NCBI RefSeq assembly: GCF_016907755.1
Contig: NZ_JAFBCN010000001.1
Location: 3,968,001 to 4,032,000, forward strand
DNA from: Cellulosimicrobium cellulans
GTDB lineage: Bacteria > Actinomycetota > Actinomycetes > Actinomycetales > Cellulomonadaceae
Direction of reading: 5' to 3'
DNA: 64,000 nt
Made by a program: the position numbers and the translations under genes. Of this stretch, positions 7,917 to 16,399 are shown in pieces (position 1 is the first letter of the stretch; the number at the start of each line of letters is the position of its first letter). The notes under the pieces are model-generated. The model searched no databases and had not been told where the DNA came from. It was given only the letters and a program-made list of their open reading frames with translations.

Positions 7917-9116
7917 TCAGCGCCGCGAGGCGACGTGGAGGCTCGTGACGGTGGCGGCGAGGTCGGTCAGCCGGGAGGCCGTCCGGTCGAGGAGCTCGTC
8001 GAGCTCGATGGGGCCGGGGGCGATGCTGAACGCCGCAGCGATGCCGGCGTCGCGCGCCTGGTGCGCCGGCAGCAGGACGCGCCCCGCGAGCACGACGACC
8101 GGCGGACGGCGCGGTGCCTCGGCGGCGAGCGCGCCCATCGCGTCGGCGACCTTGCCGTTGACCGACTGCGAGTCGAACGACCCCTCGCCCGTGAAGACCA
8201 GGTCCGCGCGGCGGACCGCGTCCGGCAGCCCGACGGCCTCGGCGACGAGGCGCGCACCGGGCTCGAGCTCCGCGCCGAGGACGCCGACCATCGCCGCGGG
8301 CACGCCGCCCGCCGCGCCCGCGCCCGCGAGCTCGGACACGTCGAACCCGGCCTCCGCGACGAGCACGCCCGCCCAGCGGCGCAGGGCGTCGTCGAGGAAC
8401 GCGACGTCCGCCTCCTGGGCGCCCTTCTGCGGGCCGAACACGTGCGCCGCGCCCCGCTCGCCGTGCAGCGGGTTGGTCACGTCGACCGCGAGGCGCCAGC
8501 GCACGTCGCGGGCGCGCGGGTGCAGCCCGGACAGGTCGAGGCGCGCGACCCGCGCGAGCCCCTCGCCGCCGTCGGGCACCTGCGCGCCGCCGTCGTCCAG
8601 GAGCCGCGCGCCGAGACCGGTGAGGATGCCCGCGCCGCCGTCGGTCGACGCCGACCCCCCGAGGCACACGATCACCTCGTCCACCCCGGCGTCGAGCACG
8701 GCGGCGGCCGCGGCGCCCGTGCCGAGGGTGTGCGCGTGCAGGGGCTGCAGCGCGACGTCGCTCACCTGCGGCAGGCCGCTCGCCTCCGCGAGCTCCACGA
8801 CGCCCAGGCGCCCGTCGGCCGAGACCCCGAACCGCGCGGTGCGAGGGCGCCCGATCGCGTCGACCGTCGCGACCTCGCGCGCCGGCACGCCCCACACGGC
8901 GAGCAGCGCGTCGAGGGTGCCCTCGCCGCCGTCGGCCATGGGGAGCTCGACGACCTCGGCATCAGGGACGACGCTGCGCACCCCGGCGGAGACGGCGTGC
9001 GCGACGTCCGCGGCGCTCAGGCTGCCCTTGAACGAGTCGGGCGCGACGACGACGCGCAGCGGGCCGTCGGGGCGTTGCGGGGAACCGGTCTGGGTGGTGC
9101 TCGGCGTTGAGGACAC
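7917..9116 (-). CDS. Glycerate kinase (GarK/GlxK family)
   Basis: 399 residues. The enzyme phosphorylates D-glycerate to 2- or 3-phosphoglycerate and feeds glycolysis from glyoxylate or sugar-acid breakdown. Family marks: VVVAPDSFKGSLSAADVA near the N-terminus, ELPMADGGEGTLDALL, and VCLGGSASTDGGAGIL in the middle. I prefer the GTG at 9116 because TAGGAT (9122-9127, minus strand) ends 5 nt before it, consistent with a leaderless message; an ATG three codons upstream overlaps that hexamer. The downstream neighbour in the same direction is none; the MarR gene lies 79 nt upstream in the same orientation, so the two may be co-expressed. Confidence 0.87.
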   Translation of the reverse strand: MSSTPSTTQTGSPQRPDGPLRVVVAPDSFKGSLSAADVAHAVSAGVRSVVPDAEVVELPMADGGEGTLDALLAVWGVPAREVATVDAIGRPRTARFGVSADGRLGVVELAEASGLPQVSDVALQPLHAHTLGTGAAAAAVLDAGVDEVIVCLGGSASTDGGAGILTGLGARLLDDGGAQVPDGGEGLARVARLDLSGLHPRARDVRWRLAVDVTNPLHGERGAAHVFGPQKGAQEADVAFLDDALRRWAGVLVAEAGFDVSELAGAGAAGGVPAAMVGVLGAELEPGARLVAEAVGLPDAVRRADLVFTGEGSFDSQSVNGKVADAMGALAAEAPRRPPVVVLAGRVLLPAHQARDAGIAAAFSIAPGPIELDELLDRTASRLTDLAATVTSLHVASRR

Positions 9117-9194
9117 GCTTCGCATCCTAGGCAGCGGGACCCGCCCCGGTCCGCCCGGGAACGGACGGACCGGACGTGTTCCCCGCCACAGCGC

Positions 9195-9734
9195 TCAAGG
9201 GTGCGGCTCGCCCGCCCGCGTCTCGGGGGCCGCCGCACGGATCACGTCGGGGATCACCTGCTGGGCCGCGCGCAACCGCTCGAGGAGCTCGCCGAGCGTC
9301 GTGAGCTCGTCGTCGTCGAGCGCGCCTCCCACGTAGGTCGCGATGGCGCGGGCGTGCGCGCGGCCGGTCGCCCGCTGGAGGTCCCGGCCCGCCGGGGTGA
9401 GCCGGACGAGCGTGCCGCGCGCGTCGTCGGGCGCGGACGTGCGCTCGACCAGGCCGCGGGTCGCGAGCCGATCCACCATGCGGCTCAGCGACGGCTGGCT
9501 GAGCAGGATGTACACGTTGAGGTCGCGCAGGCGCATCCCCTCGTCGGGGCCCTTGGTGAGCGAGAACAGCACGTCGTACTCGCGCAGGGTGAGACCGTCC
9601 CAGACCGGGTCGGCCTGCAGCCGACGCATGACGGTGACCTGCGCCCGGAACAACGACTCCCAGGTCTCCACCGCGAGCCGCGGGCTCCCGTGGCCGGGCG
9701 CCGTCACGTGCTCGTCCTGGCCCTGCTCGGCCAT
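9195..9734 (-). CDS. MarR-family transcriptional regulator
   Basis: 179 residues. The winged helix-turn-helix spans about residues 55-120, with LTLREYDVLFSLTKGP, the recognition helix SQPSLSRMVDRLATRGLVER and the wing APDDARGTLVRLTPAGRD. MarR proteins bind DNA as dimers and release on binding phenolic ligands or on thiol oxidation; no cysteine is present, so ligand sensing is more likely. A perfect 18-bp palindrome lies just upstream (9755-9772), directly after a TAGGGT hexamer (9772-9777, minus strand), so autorepression is likely. Target genes beyond itself are not evident. Confidence 0.85.
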   Translation of the reverse strand: MAEQGQDEHVTAPGHGSPRLAVETWESLFRAQVTVMRRLQADPVWDGLTLREYDVLFSLTKGPDEGMRLRDLNVYILLSQPSLSRMVDRLATRGLVERTSAPDDARGTLVRLTPAGRDLQRATGRAHARAIATYVGGALDDDELTTLGELLERLRAAQQVIPDVIRAAAPETRAGEPHP

Positions 9735-9754
9735 GACACCCCCGGTCCCCTCGA

Positions 9755-9772
9755 TCGATGCGTTCGCATCGA
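9755..9772. promoter_or_regulatory. 18-bp perfect palindrome, likely MarR operator
   Basis: TCGATGCG-TT-CGCATCGA abuts the -10 hexamer TAGGGT (9772-9777, minus strand) of the MarR gene that starts at 9734. A dimer bound here would cover the transcription start. Confidence 0.6.
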
Positions 9773-9797
9773 CCCTACCGGGTGGCGGGCGGCGCGC

Positions 9798-10559
9798 TCA
9801 GCGGCCGAGGCGACGCTCGCGCTGGGAGTAGGCGCGCAGCGCGCGCAGGTAGTCCACGCGCCGGAAGTCCGGCCAGTAGGCCTCGCAGAAGTAGAACTCC
9901 GAGTGCGCGCTCTGCCAGAGCAGGAAGCCGCCGAGCCGCTGCTCGCCCGAGGTGCGGATGACGAGCTCCGGGTCCGGCTGTCCCTTGGTGTACAGGTGCT
10001 CCTCGATGTGCTCGACGTCGAGGTTCTCCGCGAGGTCCTGCAGCCGCGCGCCCGCGGCCGCCTGCTCGCGCAGGTACGAGCGCACGGCGTCGGCGATCTC
10101 GTGCCGGCCGCCGTAGCCGATCGCCACGTTCACCTGGAGCCCGTCGACCGAGGCCGTGCGCTGCTGCGCCTCGCGGAGCGCGCCCGCGAGGCGCTCGGGG
10201 AGCAGGTCGAGGCGGCCCATGACCCGCAGGCGCCAGCGACCGGAGTCGGCGAGGTCGCGCACCGCGTCCTCGATGATGTCGAGCAGCGCGGAGAGCTCCT
10301 CCTGCGAGCGCGAGAGGTTGTCGGTCGAGAGCATCCACAGCGTCACGACCTCGACGCCCTGGTCCTCGCTCCAGCCGAGGAACTCCGTGATCTTGTCGGC
10401 ACCCCGGCGGTGGCCGGTCGCCGTCGACTCGCCGAACGAGCGCGCCCACCGGCGGTTGCCGTCGAGGATGACGCCCACGTGGCGCGGCACGCTCTCGCGC
10501 GAGAGGGTCGCGGCGAGACGACGCTCGTAGAGTCCGTAGACAGGGCGGGGCAGGCGCAC
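9798..10559 (-). CDS. cis-Prenyltransferase (isoprenyl diphosphate synthase, UppS family)
   Basis: 253 residues. The enzyme condenses isopentenyl diphosphate onto an allylic diphosphate in Z configuration, making carrier lipid or its short precursor. The catalytic Asp is D33 in VGVILDGNRRWARSFG; the C-terminal substrate motif is RTSGEQRLGGFLLWQSAHSE. The GTG at 10559 has AGGA 6-7 nt upstream. It is divergent from a hemolysin III gene, as Rv1086 (Z,E-farnesyl diphosphate synthase) is next to Rv1085c in M. tuberculosis. That synteny favours the short-chain enzyme, but chain length is not decided by the motifs I can see. Confidence 0.85.
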   Translation of the reverse strand: MRLPRPVYGLYERRLAATLSRESVPRHVGVILDGNRRWARSFGESTATGHRRGADKITEFLGWSEDQGVEVVTLWMLSTDNLSRSQEELSALLDIIEDAVRDLADSGRWRLRVMGRLDLLPERLAGALREAQQRTASVDGLQVNVAIGYGGRHEIADAVRSYLREQAAAGARLQDLAENLDVEHIEEHLYTKGQPDPELVIRTSGEQRLGGFLLWQSAHSEFYFCEAYWPDFRRVDYLRALRAYSQRERRLGR

Positions 10560-10733
10560 GACGGTTCCTCGACGGTGGAAGGACGGGTGTCGCCCGGCGG
10601 GCTGGTCCCGGGTCGGGACGTGCGGGCCGAACCCGCACACGCTACCGCTCTGGAGCGTCCGGACGGCAGGGTGCCCGCGACCGCGCACGCCCCTGCCCAG
10701 GATCTTCACACCGCGGCGCGGCGACGGCTCGCA

Positions 10734-10768
10734 AACCTACGCTCGCGTAACTTACGATGGCGTAGGTT
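10734..10768. promoter_or_regulatory. 35-bp nested palindrome upstream of hemolysin III gene
   Basis: Outer arms AACCTACGC (10734-10742) and GCGTAGGTT (10760-10768) and inner CGTAA-C-TTACG (10746-10756) share one centre at 10751. Such double dyads are typical of TetR-type operators. No TetR gene is adjacent, so a distant regulator is implied. The rest of the 297-bp gap between the prenyltransferase and hemolysin III genes holds no other signal I can name. Confidence 0.55.
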
Positions 10769-10856
10769 CGACGGGACGGCATCGCACGCCGCTCGTCCGG
10801 CCACCCCGACGACCGACCCGACCGCGCCAGACCCTGCCCCACCCCGAGGAGACGCC

Positions 10857-11630
10857 GTGGACCGACCGACCGACCGCGACCGCACCCCGAGCGCGCCCAC
10901 CGCCGACGCCGGACACACCCTCGCGCCCGGCAGCGGCGCGCTGGAGAACGTCCGCGAGAGCGTGGGCGACGCCGTCGAGAAGGTCGCCGAGACGGTCAAG
11001 CCCCGACTCCGGGGCTGGATCCACGCGGGGACGTTCCCCTTCGTCCTCGTGGCGAGCATCGTCCTCGTCGTCGTCGCACCCCCGGTCGCGGGCAAGGTGT
11101 CGTGCGCGATCTTCGGGCTCAGCGCGTGCCTCCTCTTCGGCACGAGCGCGGTCTACCACCGCGGCACGTGGTCGCCGCGCGTCGCCGGGGTGCTCCGCCG
11201 CGCCGACCACTCGAACATCTTCCTCATCATCGCCGGCACCTACACGCCCCTCGCCGTGCTCCTGCTCCCCCAGCGGACCGCGACGATCCTGCTCGCGATC
11301 GTGTGGGGCGGCGCCGTCCTCGGCCTCCTCGCCCGGATCCTCTGGCTCGACGCCCCCCGCTGGGTGTACGTGCCCATCTACGTCGCCCTCGGGTGGGTCG
11401 CGGTGGGCTACATGCCGCAGTTCTGGACCACGACGAACGGGCCGGCGATCGTCTGGCTCGTCGCCGCGGGCGGCCTCGCCTACACCCTCGGCGCCGTCGT
11501 CTACGGCATCAAGAAGCCGAACCCCAGCCCCCGCTGGTTCGGGTTCCACGAGATCTTCCACGTGCTCACCGTCGTCGGCTTCACGTGCCACTACATCGCG
11601 ATCATGCTCGCGGCGGTCGCGGCGCGCTGA
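10857..11630 (+). CDS. Hemolysin III family membrane protein (PAQR/TrhA superfamily)
   Basis: 257 residues with seven predicted helices after an unusual N-terminal extension of about 55 residues that looks amphipathic (ENVRESVGDAVEKVAETVKP). Family motifs are SAVYHRGTW near helix 2, RADHSNIFLIIAGTYTPL, and the C-terminal GFHEIFHVLTVVGFTCHY; the conserved Ser, Asp and His residues form the metal-dependent hydrolase core of PAQR proteins. In bacteria related proteins influence membrane fluidity; lysis of blood cells is not implied. The GTG start at 10857 has GAGGA upstream. The gene is convergent with the nitrilase gene, 10 nt apart. Confidence 0.85.
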   Translation: MDRPTDRDRTPSAPTADAGHTLAPGSGALENVRESVGDAVEKVAETVKPRLRGWIHAGTFPFVLVASIVLVVVAPPVAGKVSCAIFGLSACLLFGTSAVYHRGTWSPRVAGVLRRADHSNIFLIIAGTYTPLAVLLLPQRTATILLAIVWGGAVLGLLARILWLDAPRWVYVPIYVALGWVAVGYMPQFWTTTNGPAIVWLVAAGGLAYTLGAVVYGIKKPNPSPRWFGFHEIFHVLTVVGFTCHYIAIMLAAVAAR

Positions 11631-11640
11631 GCGCCGCCGC

Positions 11641-12447
11641 TCAGTCCCGGGGGACGACGGCGTAGCGGCGGTTGGCGAGCGACGGGTTGCGCTCGCGCAC
11701 GCTCGCCAGGGCCGCGGGGTCGAGGTCGGCGCTGCGCAGCTCGGCACGCTCGCCCAGCTCGAGCCCCACCTGACCGTCGGGCCCCACGAGGAGCGAGCGG
11801 CCGGTCACGCCCTTGCCCGCCTGCCCGACCGCGAGCACGACGGCGGTGTTCTCGATCGCCCGCGCCCGGGCGAGGGTGCGCCACTGGTCCGCCTTGAGAT
11901 CGCCCGCCGCCCACGCCGCGGGCACGACGAGCACGTCCGCACCGGCGTCGACGAGACGCCGCGCGCTCTCGGGGAACCGCAGGTCGTAGCAGGTCATGAC
12001 GCCGAAGGTCAGGTCACCCACGGGCAGGACCAGCGGCGGTGCTGCCGGGTCGCCGGCGTCGAGCCGGTCGGACTCGCGGTGCCCGAACGCGTCGTAGAGG
12101 TGGACCTTGCGGTACGTGCCCACGAGCCCGCCGGACGCGTCGACGGCGACCACCACGTTGACCGCACGTCCCGCCGCGCTGCCGGGCACGAGGGTGCCTG
12201 CGATCGCGGCGACCCCCTGCTCGCGCGCGAGCCGGCACAGGGTCGTCACGAACGGCCCGTCGAGCGGCTCGGCGTGCTCGACGCCCGTGCCCCGGGGGTC
12301 GAACCCCGCCGCGTACTCGGGCAGCACGAGCAGGTCCGCGCGCACGCGCGCCGCCTCCCGGAACGCGGCACCGACCGTGACGAGGTTGGCCGCGTGGTCG
12401 GCGGAGACCTCGAGCTGGCCGATCGTGACCCGCGCCCCGGTGGCCAT
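11641..12447 (-). CDS. Carbon-nitrogen hydrolase (nitrilase superfamily)
   Basis: 268 residues, a single nitrilase domain. The catalytic triad is visible: E44 in LPEYAAGF, K114 in YRKVHLYDAFG and C153 in MTCYDLRFPE. The family cleaves amides; the DAFG and CYDLRFPE forms are common in Nit1/Nit2-like and deaminated-glutathione amidases. In an actinobacterium without glutathione the substrate is open, although its place in the mca operon makes a thiol-derived amide attractive (inference). The ATG at 12447 comes 2 nt after the stop of the small membrane protein, so it is the last gene of the mca operon. Confidence 0.82.
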   Translation of the reverse strand: MATGARVTIGQLEVSADHAANLVTVGAAFREAARVRADLLVLPEYAAGFDPRGTGVEHAEPLDGPFVTTLCRLAREQGVAAIAGTLVPGSAAGRAVNVVVAVDASGGLVGTYRKVHLYDAFGHRESDRLDAGDPAAPPLVLPVGDLTFGVMTCYDLRFPESARRLVDAGADVLVVPAAWAAGDLKADQWRTLARARAIENTAVVLAVGQAGKGVTGRSLLVGPDGQVGLELGERAELRSADLDPAALASVRERNPSLANRRYAVVPRD

Positions 12448-12449
12448 GG

Positions 12450-12851
12450 TCAGCCCTGCCGCGCGGGTCCGCCGCCGGTCGCACCGCCGGGAGCGCCGCT
12501 GCCGTCGCCCGGCGCGCCGTCGGACGGCTCGCCGTCGGAGGTCGCGCCGCCGTCGGCGTCGCCCGGCTCCAGCGGACCGTCCGCGCCGATGCCCTGCACC
12601 TCGGCGTTGTGCCGCATGCGCCGGAGCTGGCGCGACAGCGCGAAGAACAGGCCGACGGTCGCGAGCGCCACCGCGAAGATCGCGAGGAAGCCGACGAGGC
12701 CCGGCGACACGTCGTTCGGGTCGAGGTCCTCGCGCAGGGGGTCGTCCGAGGGGCTCGGCGTCGCGGTCTCGGCGACGACGTCGGCCGCCCAGCCCGGACC
12801 GCCCGCACCGGTCACCGTGAAGGAGTCCGCGAGGGACGTCGGCGTGGTCAC
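12450..12851 (-). CDS. Small single-pass membrane protein of the mca operon
   Basis: 133 residues. One strong membrane helix (VGFLAIFAVALATVGLFFAL) lies near residues 53-72 and is followed by a basic stop-transfer stretch (SRQLRRMRHN) and a Gly/Asp/Pro-rich, probably disordered cytoplasmic tail. The start GTG at 12851 overlaps the mca stop as GTGA, so translation is coupled. A small membrane protein next to mca is also found in mycobacteria (Rv1083 beside Rv1082). No catalytic motif is visible; the function is unknown. Confidence 0.75.
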   Translation of the reverse strand: MTTPTSLADSFTVTGAGGPGWAADVVAETATPSPSDDPLREDLDPNDVSPGLVGFLAIFAVALATVGLFFALSRQLRRMRHNAEVQGIGADGPLEPGDADGGATSDGEPSDGAPGDGSGAPGGATGGGPARQG

Positions 12852-13789
12852 GAGGCCGCCTCCTCGCTCGCGACGAGCTCGCGGACGCCGGCGAACAGGT
12901 CGTCCTCGGGCAGCTGCGTGGGCACGCGCGACTCGGCGAGCTCGAACTCCTCGAACGGCCACACGTCGACCTCGAGGTCGCGCGGGATCGCGAAGAAGAA
13001 GCCGTCCGGGTCGATCTGCGAGGCGTGCGCGATGAGCGCGGCGTCACGCTGCGCGTAGTAGCGCGCGACGTGGACGCGGGTCGTGACCTCGCGCTCCGGG
13101 ATCTCCCGCGCGGACCGCGACTCGACCCAGTCGCCGAACGGCGACTCGAGCCCCGCGCCCTGCATCGCCTCGTGCAGCGTGCGGATGCGGTTCATCGAGA
13201 AGTCGTGGTTGTAGTAGAGCTTGAGCGGCGACCAGGGAGCCGCCCCGCCCTCGCGGCGGTAGCGGTCGGGGTCGCCCGCGGCGTGGAACGCCTCGAACGC
13301 GACGCGGTGGCACATGACGTGGTCGGGGTGGGGGTACCCGCCCGACGGGTCGTACGTCGTCACGACGTGGGGCCGGAACTCCCGCACGAGCTCGACGAGC
13401 GGCGCGGCCGCCTCCTCGAGCGGGACCAGGCCGAACGAGCCCTCGGGCAGCGGGGGCAGCGGGTCGCCCTCCGGGAGCCCCGAGTCGACGAAGCCGAGCC
13501 ACTGCTGGCGGACGCCGAGCGCGCGCGCCGCCGACGCCATCTCGACGCGGCGCAGCGCGCGCATGCCCTCGATGCCCTCGGGCCCCTCGCCGAAGCTGGG
13601 GTTGAGGATGTCGCCGCGCTCGCCCCCGGTGCACGTCGCGACGAGCACGTCGACGCCCTCGGCCGCGTAGCGGGCGGCCGTCGCGGCGCCCTTGCTCGAC
13701 TCGTCGTCGGGGTGGGCGTGCACGGCCAGGAGACGGAGCGTCTCCGGCTGCGCGCGGTGGGTGGTCGATCCGGCCGCGGGTTCGGCCAC
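12848..13789 (-). CDS. mca: Mycothiol S-conjugate amidase
   Basis: 313 residues. Mca cleaves mycothiol S-conjugates of electrophiles and antibiotics to release a mercapturic acid for export and GlcN-Ins for mycothiol recycling. The zinc site is HAHPDDES (H26, D29) with a third ligand in GGYPHPDHVMCH. The long form with KLYYNHDFSMNRI and the C-terminal FFFAIPRDLEVDVWPFEEFEL distinguishes Mca from the shorter deacetylase MshB. The GTG at 13789 has GGAGG 5 nt upstream. It heads the mca, membrane protein, nitrilase operon and is divergent from the DUF4307 gene. Its presence indicates a mycothiol-using actinobacterium. Confidence 0.92.
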   Translation of the reverse strand: MAEPAAGSTTHRAQPETLRLLAVHAHPDDESSKGAATAARYAAEGVDVLVATCTGGERGDILNPSFGEGPEGIEGMRALRRVEMASAARALGVRQQWLGFVDSGLPEGDPLPPLPEGSFGLVPLEEAAAPLVELVREFRPHVVTTYDPSGGYPHPDHVMCHRVAFEAFHAAGDPDRYRREGGAAPWSPLKLYYNHDFSMNRIRTLHEAMQGAGLESPFGDWVESRSAREIPEREVTTRVHVARYYAQRDAALIAHASQIDPDGFFFAIPRDLEVDVWPFEEFELAESRVPTQLPEDDLFAGVRELVASEEAAS

Positions 13790-13984
13790 TGGTCCTCCCG
13801 GGTGCGTCGTACGTCTCCTCGCGGTGCCGGACCTGTCGTGGGTGCACGACGAGCGCCCGGGCTCTGCGAAGATGGGTCGAGGACATGATCCCCCACCGCG
13901 CCCACACCTGACGAACCGCCGGGACCACCGGCACGACGCCGGGCCTGCGACCGGGCGCGGCGGCACCGACCACGGGACCGCACC

Positions 13985-14419
13985 ATGACGAACGAGACCA
14001 CCGCCCCGCAGCCGACCCCGGGCGCACCCCTGCGACCGCCGGCGGGCCGCTACGGCCCCGAGCCGACGGAACGACGTCGGCGCCTGGCCGTCGTCGGGAT
14101 CGTCCTCGTCGCGATCGTCGGGCTCGCGATCACGCTCGTCATCGGGCTGCGGTACGCGAACGAGCCGGTGCGGTTCAAGGACTTCGGCTACACGGTCGTG
14201 AGCCCGGAGCGGGTCGACGTGACGTTCGAGGTCTACATGGACCCGGGGACCACGGCGACGTGCACGCTCGACGCCCTCGCGGAGAGCTTCGCCCAGGTCG
14301 GGACGGTCGACGTGACGGTCGGCCCGGTCGAGGTCGCGGAGTCCCGGTACACCGTGAGCGTGGCGACCTCCGAGCTCGCCACGACGGGCATCGTCCAGTC
14401 CTGCCGCGTCGCCCCCTGA
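13985..14419 (+). CDS. DUF4307 domain membrane protein
   Basis: 144 residues. A proline-rich N-terminus and a basic stretch (TERRRR) precede one membrane helix (about residues 35-58); the rest, with VRFKDFGYTVVSPERVDVTF, should lie outside the cell. The gene sits between mca and greA exactly as Rv1081c sits between Rv1082 and Rv1080c in M. tuberculosis, which is the main support for the DUF4307 call. Its biochemical role is unknown. ATG at 13985. Confidence 0.8.
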   Translation: MTNETTAPQPTPGAPLRPPAGRYGPEPTERRRRLAVVGIVLVAIVGLAITLVIGLRYANEPVRFKDFGYTVVSPERVDVTFEVYMDPGTTATCTLDALAESFAQVGTVDVTVGPVEVAESRYTVSVATSELATTGIVQSCRVAP

Positions 14420-14477
14420 GCCGCCCGCCTGCGCGCGCGCTGACCTGCGACGTCGCTGTCGGAGCCCCGTGCTTTGC

Positions 14478-14715
14478 TATCCTGAGGGATTCCCGCACCC
14501 GACCGTGCGGAGCCCGAGACAGCGTGCCGGTGACAGGCACGCGTCCTCCGGGCACCACGGCGACCGGTGGGAGACCAGTCCTACGCGCTGCCACCCGGCC
14601 AGCGTCACCGACCCGGGCAGGCAGGCGCACCGCGAACGCACGCGCCCCGGCTGCCCGTACCCGCACGGCCGTGCGACCGCTCCGGCCGTCGACCATGGAA
14701 AGGAAGGAGCGAACC
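14478..14715 (+). promoter_or_regulatory. greA promoter and long structured leader
   Basis: A plausible -10 box TATCCT lies at 14478-14483, leaving a leader of roughly 225 nt before greA. The leader contains short stem-loops, for example GACCGGT-GGGAG-ACCAGTC at about 14561-14579 with one mismatch, and a GTGCC...GGCAC pairing near 14523-14538. The start codon has a separate strong site AGGAAGGAG at 14701. I cannot assign the leader to a known riboswitch class. The 297-bp gap between DUF4307 and greA holds nothing else. Confidence 0.45.
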
Positions 14716-15198
14716 GTGACCGACACCACCGTCACCTGGCTGACCCAGGAGGCGCACGACAGGCTGCAGGCCGAGCTCGCCCACCTGTCCGGCGAGGGCC
14801 GCACCGAGATCGCGGAGCGCATCGCCGCCGCGCGTGACGAGGGCGACCTCAAGGAGAACGGCGGCTACCACGCCGCCCGCGAGGAGCAGGCCAAGAACGA
14901 GGCCCGCATCCGTGAGCTCACCGAGAAGCTGCGCAACGTGCAGATCGGCACGCCGCCCGACGACGGCATGGTCGAGCCCGGCATGGTCGTCACCGCGGTC
15001 GTCGCGGGCGACGAGATGACGTTCCTCCTCGGCTCGCGCGAGATCGCCGGCACGACCGACCTCGACGTGTACTCGCCGACGTCGCCGCTCGGTGCCGCGA
15101 TCAACGGCAAGACCGTCGGCGACGAGACGACCTTCACCGCGCCGAACGGCAACGAGATCGCCGTGAAGATCGTCACCGCCAAGCCCTTCGAGGGCTGA
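14716..15198 (+). CDS. greA: Transcription elongation factor GreA
   Basis: 160 residues, normal length. GreA enters the secondary channel of RNA polymerase and stimulates cleavage of backtracked RNA. The N-terminal coiled coil carries the acidic tip as AARDEGDLKENGGYHAAREE, with the catalytic Asp and Glu; the C-terminal FKBP-like domain includes EPGMVVTAVV, YSPTSPLGAAINGKTVGDE and the final VKIVTAKPFEG. The GTG at 14716 is preceded by AGGAAGGAG. A strong hairpin follows the gene. Confidence 0.95.
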   Translation: MTDTTVTWLTQEAHDRLQAELAHLSGEGRTEIAERIAAARDEGDLKENGGYHAAREEQAKNEARIRELTEKLRNVQIGTPPDDGMVEPGMVVTAVVAGDEMTFLLGSREIAGTTDLDVYSPTSPLGAAINGKTVGDETTFTAPNGNEIAVKIVTAKPFEG

Positions 15199-15233
15199 CG
15201 AGCGACCGGCGGCCGCGCCGCCGGGTGAGACGT

Positions 15234-15275
15234 GAGAAGTGGCCCCTCCGAGACCTCTCGGAGGGGCCATTTCTC
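15234..15275. terminator. greA terminator, 19-bp stem
   Basis: Arms GAGAAGTGGCCCCTCCGAG (15234-15252) and CTCGGAGGGGCCATTTCTC (15257-15275) pair with one mismatch. A near-copy of the same hairpin is at 16400-16441. Confidence 0.8.
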
Positions 15276-15360
15276 GCTTCTCGAACCCTCGCGCCCGGGT
15301 CGTCCACAGGTCCACGACGCTCGTCGGCGCGGCGACGGTGTTCTCCGCCAGACTCGCGCC

Positions 15361-16350
15361 ATGCCCGTCCCGGTCCCCGACCCGCCGTTCCTCGTCTCCG
15401 AGGCGCTGCACCTCGGTGTCACCCGCAAGCAGCTGCGCTCGCCGCGGCTCCACGCCCCGGTGCGGGGTGTCCGCATGGACGCCGCACGGCGGGAGGACCT
15501 GCGGTCGGTCGCGACCGCCGTCCGGCTCGCGCTCCCGCCGACGGCCGCCTTCTCCCACACGACGGCTGCTGCGCTGTGGGAGCTGCCGCTGCCCCGGGAC
15601 GTCTCGGGCCTCGCACCGTTGCACGTGTCGGGACCGTCCGGCACGCGGGCCCTCGACGCCACCGGTGTCGTGTCGCACGGTGGCCTGCCGGCGCGCGACG
15701 TCGTGGCCCGGCACGGGCTCGACGTGACCAGCCTCGACAGGACCGTCGCGGATCTCGCGGCCCTCGTCGCCGCGGGCGGACCCGGGCTCACGGAGACCGA
15801 CCTCGTGGTCGTCGTGGACTCGGTCCTCGGCGGCCGGGGGCGTGCCCGCCCGGTCCCGCCCGACCTGCTGGCCGACCGCCTGCGAGGGATGCGGGGTCGG
15901 CGCGGCGTCGTCCCGCTCGCGTCCGCCCTCGACCGGGCCCGGCGCTTCGTGGACTCACCCATGGAGACACGGCTGCGTCTGCGGCTGGTCGACTCCGGCT
16001 TCCCCTGCCCGGTCGTCGGCGCCGACGTCTTCGACGACGACGGGCGCTGGCTCGCGCGCCCGGACCTGTGCTGGCCGGACCTGCGGATCGCGCTGGAGTA
16101 CGACGGGCAGCACCACCTGACCTCCGCGCGCCAGCGCCTGAACGACGTCGCGCGGCAGGAGGAGCTGGAACGCCTGGGCTGGCGCGTGATCGTGCTCTTC
16201 GCGTACGACGTCCTCGGCCGCTGGCCGTCGACCGAGGGCCGGGTGCTGCAGGCGTTCCTCGACCGCGGCGTCCGCCCGGCGGAGGTCCCGGACGCGCCCG
16301 ACGCCGGCGCGCGCCCGCGCGTCGTCACCTCGGCACACCGGATCGGCTGA
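15361..16350 (+). CDS. DUF559 endonuclease-fold protein with AbiEi-like N-terminus
   Basis: 329 residues. The N-terminal part (LVSEALHLGVTRKQLRSPRL, then FSHTTAAALWELPLP) resembles the winged-helix region of AbiEi-type antitoxins. The C-terminal part is DUF559, a Vsr-like PD-(D/E)XK fold: SPMETRLRLRLVDSGFP, then ARPDLCWPDLRIALEYDG with QHH, and LERLGWRVIVLF. Such proteins are common as single genes in Micrococcales and lack a known partner toxin here. The start ATG at 15361 follows the greA terminator by 85 bp. Nuclease activity is inferred from the fold. The gene is flanked on both sides by related hairpins. Confidence 0.72.
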   Translation: MPVPVPDPPFLVSEALHLGVTRKQLRSPRLHAPVRGVRMDAARREDLRSVATAVRLALPPTAAFSHTTAAALWELPLPRDVSGLAPLHVSGPSGTRALDATGVVSHGGLPARDVVARHGLDVTSLDRTVADLAALVAAGGPGLTETDLVVVVDSVLGGRGRARPVPPDLLADRLRGMRGRRGVVPLASALDRARRFVDSPMETRLRLRLVDSGFPCPVVGADVFDDDGRWLARPDLCWPDLRIALEYDGQHHLTSARQRLNDVARQEELERLGWRVIVLFAYDVLGRWPSTEGRVLQAFLDRGVRPAEVPDAPDAGARPRVVTSAHRIG

Positions 16351-16399
16351 CCCGCCGTCGTCCTCCACGGACCCGTCCGGCCCGCGGGAGCCGAGACGT

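Noticed and set aside
10857-11630. Virulence hemolysin
   Set aside because: PAQR-type hemolysin III proteins are widespread membrane enzymes; the name does not imply lysis.
15361-16350. Toxin-antitoxin system with DUF559 protein
   Set aside because: No AbiEii-like toxin gene is adjacent; only the N-terminal resemblance exists.
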